The notes under the pieces: model-generated | Database searches by the model: none | What the model saw: the letters and a program-made list of their open reading frames with translations, nothing else | Told to the model about the DNA's origin: nothing | Program-made: the position numbers and the translations under genes | In this document: positions 61,959 through 64,000 of the stretch, piece after piece | How positions within the stretch are numbered: the first letter of the stretch is position 1 | Layout of the letters: the number at the start of each line of letters is the position of its first letter | Source of the DNA: Vibrio japonicus | GTDB lineage: Bacteria; Pseudomonadota; Gammaproteobacteria; Enterobacterales; Vibrionaceae | Direction of reading: 5' to 3' | Length of the DNA stretch: 64,000 nucleotides | Assembly (NCBI RefSeq): GCF_024582835.1 | Contig: NZ_CP102097.1 | Coordinates: 496,001-560,000 of the forward strand

Positions 61959-62188
61959 ATTTTACCTCCTAAAATATCTGCCTATAACACTAAGCGTGTT
62001 TCGCCAATAGCTCAACGTACACTATTGATAAATTCGAACTTGAGTAAGAAAAATGCGGTTTTCAGGCGGTCAAGGTGAGGCAACATCCAGTTATTCAACA
62101 GGCGTTGCTTACAAATCCCCCAGTATCTTAGTTGACGAGTGAGGTAAAGTGCTCGCCGGATTTGTCGGAAGATAAATGGTATCCATAA

Positions 62189-62218
62189 AAAACGGGCTCT
62201 CTGCTGAGAACCCGTTTT
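62189..62218 (-). terminator. rho-independent terminator of aroG
   Basis: AAAACGGGCTCTC/GAGAACCCGTTTT (one mismatch) with a 4-base loop; TTTTTT on the minus strand. Confidence 0.9.
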
Positions 62219-62250
62219 AATCTGATTAAATTAACCTCAAATCGGGCTAA

Positions 62251-63306
62251 TTACTTATTTTTTCGGCGCGTTTCGACGGCGTCTGCTAGTTGGCGCAATA
62301 CTTTTTCAGTGTCATCCCAGCCGATACACGCATCCGTGATTGACTGGCCGTAAGTTGGTGCAACACCATCAACCAAGTCTTGGCGACCTTCCACTAAGTG
62401 AGATTCGATCATCACACCGAATACCGCATCTTCACCATTCGAAATTTGACCTGCTACGTCTTCTGCCACCAGCATTTGGCGTTGATACTGTTTCGAGCTG
62501 TTTGCGTGGCTAAAATCAATCATCACTTTTTGTGGTAGACCCGAATTCTCAAGTTCAGATTTAATCGCTGCAACGTGCTCTGCGCTGTAATTTGGTTCTT
62601 TACCGCCACGAAGAATAATGTGGCAATCTGGATTACCCGCCGTTTCAACAATCGCGGAATGACCGTATTTCGTTACTGATAAGAAGTGGTGAGACGCGCT
62701 AGCAGAACGGATAGCATCAGACGCGATCTTGATGTTGCCATCAGTACCATTTTTAAAGCCAACAGGGCAAGACAGACCAGACGCAAGCTCACGGTGTACT
62801 TGCGACTCCGTTGTACGTGCGCCGATAGCACCCCAACTGATAAGATCTGCAACGTACTGCGGGGTGATCATATCTAGGAACTCACTCGCTGTTGGCAAGC
62901 CCATATCGGTCAAATCAAGAAGAAGTTTACGACCTAAACGTAAGCCATCGTTAATCTTAAATGTGTCATTCATGTAAGGGTCATTGATCAGACCTTTCCA
63001 ACCCACCGTTGTACGCGGCTTTTCAAAATAAACACGCATGACAACTTCTAGACGATCTCCGAGTTCATCACGCAACACCTTTAAGCGCTTGCCGTATTCA
63101 ATCGCAGCTTCTGGGTCGTGAATAGAACATGGGCCAATAATCACAAGCAAACGATCATCTTTGCCCGCTAGAATATCGGAAATGGCAGCACGTGAACGGA
63201 ACGTGGTTGAAGAGGCCGTTTCTGTCGCGGGAAATTTCTCTAAAACAGCAACGGGTGGCAATAATTCTTTTACTTTACTAATTCGAACATCATCGGTCTG
63301 AAACAT
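62251..63306 (-). CDS. aroG: 3-deoxy-7-phosphoheptulonate synthase, AroG type
   Basis: A 351-residue DAHP synthase, the first step of aromatic amino acid biosynthesis, joining phosphoenolpyruvate and erythrose 4-phosphate. IGPCSIHDP, RVYFEKPRTTVGWKG and GFKNGTDG are the active-site blocks, and the N-terminus (DDVRISKVKELLPPVAVLEKFPATE) is closest to the phenylalanine-sensitive AroG rather than AroF or AroH. AGGAAG precedes the ATG. A TyrR-like box lies about 175 bases upstream, but regulation is not proven. Confidence 0.95.
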   Translation of the reverse strand: MFQTDDVRISKVKELLPPVAVLEKFPATETASSTTFRSRAAISDILAGKDDRLLVIIGPCSIHDPEAAIEYGKRLKVLRDELGDRLEVVMRVYFEKPRTTVGWKGLINDPYMNDTFKINDGLRLGRKLLLDLTDMGLPTASEFLDMITPQYVADLISWGAIGARTTESQVHRELASGLSCPVGFKNGTDGNIKIASDAIRSASASHHFLSVTKYGHSAIVETAGNPDCHIILRGGKEPNYSAEHVAAIKSELENSGLPQKVMIDFSHANSSKQYQRQMLVAEDVAGQISNGEDAVFGVMIESHLVEGRQDLVDGVAPTYGQSITDACIGWDDTEKVLRQLADAVETRRKNK

Positions 63307-63479
63307 GGCTTACTACTTCCTATTTTCTTGGTTTAAGCGCGGCATCTAAAGGATTTGGTGCATAAACGCTCAACTTTGTTATTTCCTGTTCCTTGTAACT
63401 TATCTATCAAAAATGAAGGTTGCAAGCACTATTTTCACCAAAAGGCAATATTCATGGTCATTTTACAATTTACAGTTCG

Positions 63480-63497
63480 TGTAAAATAAAATGTACA
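63480..63497. promoter_or_regulatory. candidate TyrR box upstream of aroG
   Basis: TGTAAA-N6-TGTACA, one mismatch from TGTAAA-N6-TTTACA. The distance to the aroG start (~175 bases) is long but allowable. Confidence 0.3.
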
Positions 63498-63582
63498 TTA
63501 TAAGTAATATCTCCCCTAAGCCTTAATAAACATTGCTGAAGATAGAAAGTTAAGAAGATAGAAAGTTAAGTAGAAATGGAAA

Positions 63583-63993
63583 CTAGCGAGAATAGCGCAT
63601 TCGAAAGTAAGCGAGATAAAAGAGCGCGCCTATGATGACGCCACTTATGTTGATGCTCAAATCCAGCAATGAAAAGTGTCGATTTGAGTTGAAGAACTGC
63701 GTAATTTCGTCAAACGTCACAATAACGAGCAACATCCAAATCCAGGGAGAAATGGGTAATGTGGCTTGTTGGAGGTAGCGTTTTGGTGTTGCCCAAGAAG
63801 CAATAAAACCTAAGCTGATCGAAACGCACGTGTGTAATGCCCACGCACCGCCTAACCAATCTTCCACATCTAATACCGCGTATTCATACCTGCCCAATGA
63901 CTTTGCTAACGACGCAACGCTCACAAGCCCGATGGCACACATCAGAAGACAAAGTCTTTTATTAAAAAAATCAGACGGGAAAGACGCAGACAT
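63583..63993 (-). CDS. VanZ-like membrane protein (start near window end)
   Basis: A 136-residue protein with four membrane helices (near residues 15-30, 50-68, 82-98 and 112-130) and the VanZ signature DEITQFFNSNRHFSLLDLSINISGVIIGAL, with the conserved Asp/Glu pair before helix four. In other bacteria VanZ-like proteins affect teicoplanin resistance or phospholipid traits; the role here is unknown. The ATG at 63993 is used, but the frame is open to the window edge, so the true start could lie outside. Confidence 0.75.
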   Translation of the reverse strand: MSASFPSDFFNKRLCLLMCAIGLVSVASLAKSLGRYEYAVLDVEDWLGGAWALHTCVSISLGFIASWATPKRYLQQATLPISPWIWMLLVIVTFDEITQFFNSNRHFSLLDLSINISGVIIGALFYLAYFRMRYSR

Positions 63994-64000
63994 CAATGTA

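Noticed and set aside
1..64000. CRISPR array, prophage, toxin-antitoxin or restriction system
   Set aside because: I looked for regular repeats with spacers, phage structural genes, and paired small toxin-antitoxin or methylase genes, and saw none.

Overview
The window looks like an ordinary stretch of a Vibrionaceae chromosome, most likely Vibrio. Markers for this are a VF530-type DNA-binding protein, DUF3612, DUF3541 and DUF2850 proteins, the divergent hmp/norR pair, many chemoreceptor and c-di-GMP genes, and moderate GC with AT-rich intergenic DNA. In V. cholerae the hmp/norR pair lies on chromosome II, so a chromosome II origin is a reasonable guess but is not proven here. Most genes are conserved core or clade-specific functions. 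I saw no CRISPR array, prophage, toxin-antitoxin pair or recognisable defence island.

Layout. 0-5.2 kb: tail of an MFS transporter, a chemoreceptor, a GH13 alpha-amylase-like enzyme and small hypotheticals. 5.2-7.9 kb: a cold-shock gene followed by an accessory patch with an IS630-family insertion whose transposase is frameshifted, an 18-bp direct repeat, hairpins and a small conserved gene. 7.9-14.3 kb: VF530 protein, DEAD-box helicase, DUF3820, an XRE regulator, a DacA-type carboxypeptidase, a ThrE-type exporter and arfA. The 3' end of arfA lies inside a long hairpin that probably drives its non-stop mRNA regulation. 14.5-19.1 kb: second cold-shock gene, yaeQ, then the nitric-oxide module: hmp with a sigma-54 promoter and paired NorR sites, divergent from norR. 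19-25 kb: glutaredoxins, HAD phosphatase, MATE and EamA transporters, mtgA.

25-35 kb: LysR regulator, hybrid GGDEF/EAL protein, fumC with a good Fur box, YkvI-like permease, aldehyde dehydrogenase and an HBM chemoreceptor. 35.5-41.4 kb: an anaerobic reductase block (dmsA-B-C, divergent torD/dmsD-like chaperone and napF-like ferredoxin, with a perfect FNR box between them). It lies between an intact tRNA-Ser(UGA) and a 20-bp copy of that tRNA's 3' end, the geometry of a tRNA-targeted island; a decayed AraC-family regulator sits beside the tRNA. 41.7-45 kb: MaoC dehydratase and an XRE-DUF3612 regulator. 45-51.3 kb: a gluconate module: GntR repressor, gnd, gntK and a three-part TRAP transporter, with GntR operators before both gntR and the transporter genes. 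51.4-64 kb: Mpo1-like protein, CHASE-GGDEF cyclase, DUF3541, ppnP, DUF2850, MscS channel, metallo-beta-lactamase-fold hydrolase, CSS-EAL phosphodiesterase, aldo/keto reductase, aroG and a VanZ-like protein.

The observations most worth following are the arfA terminal hairpin, the tRNA-Ser-bounded reductase island, the GntR-TRAP-GntK-Gnd gluconate operon, the structured leader before the MATE gene, and the small undescribed proteins. None amounts to a clearly new system. Domain calls come from reading the translations; no database search was run.
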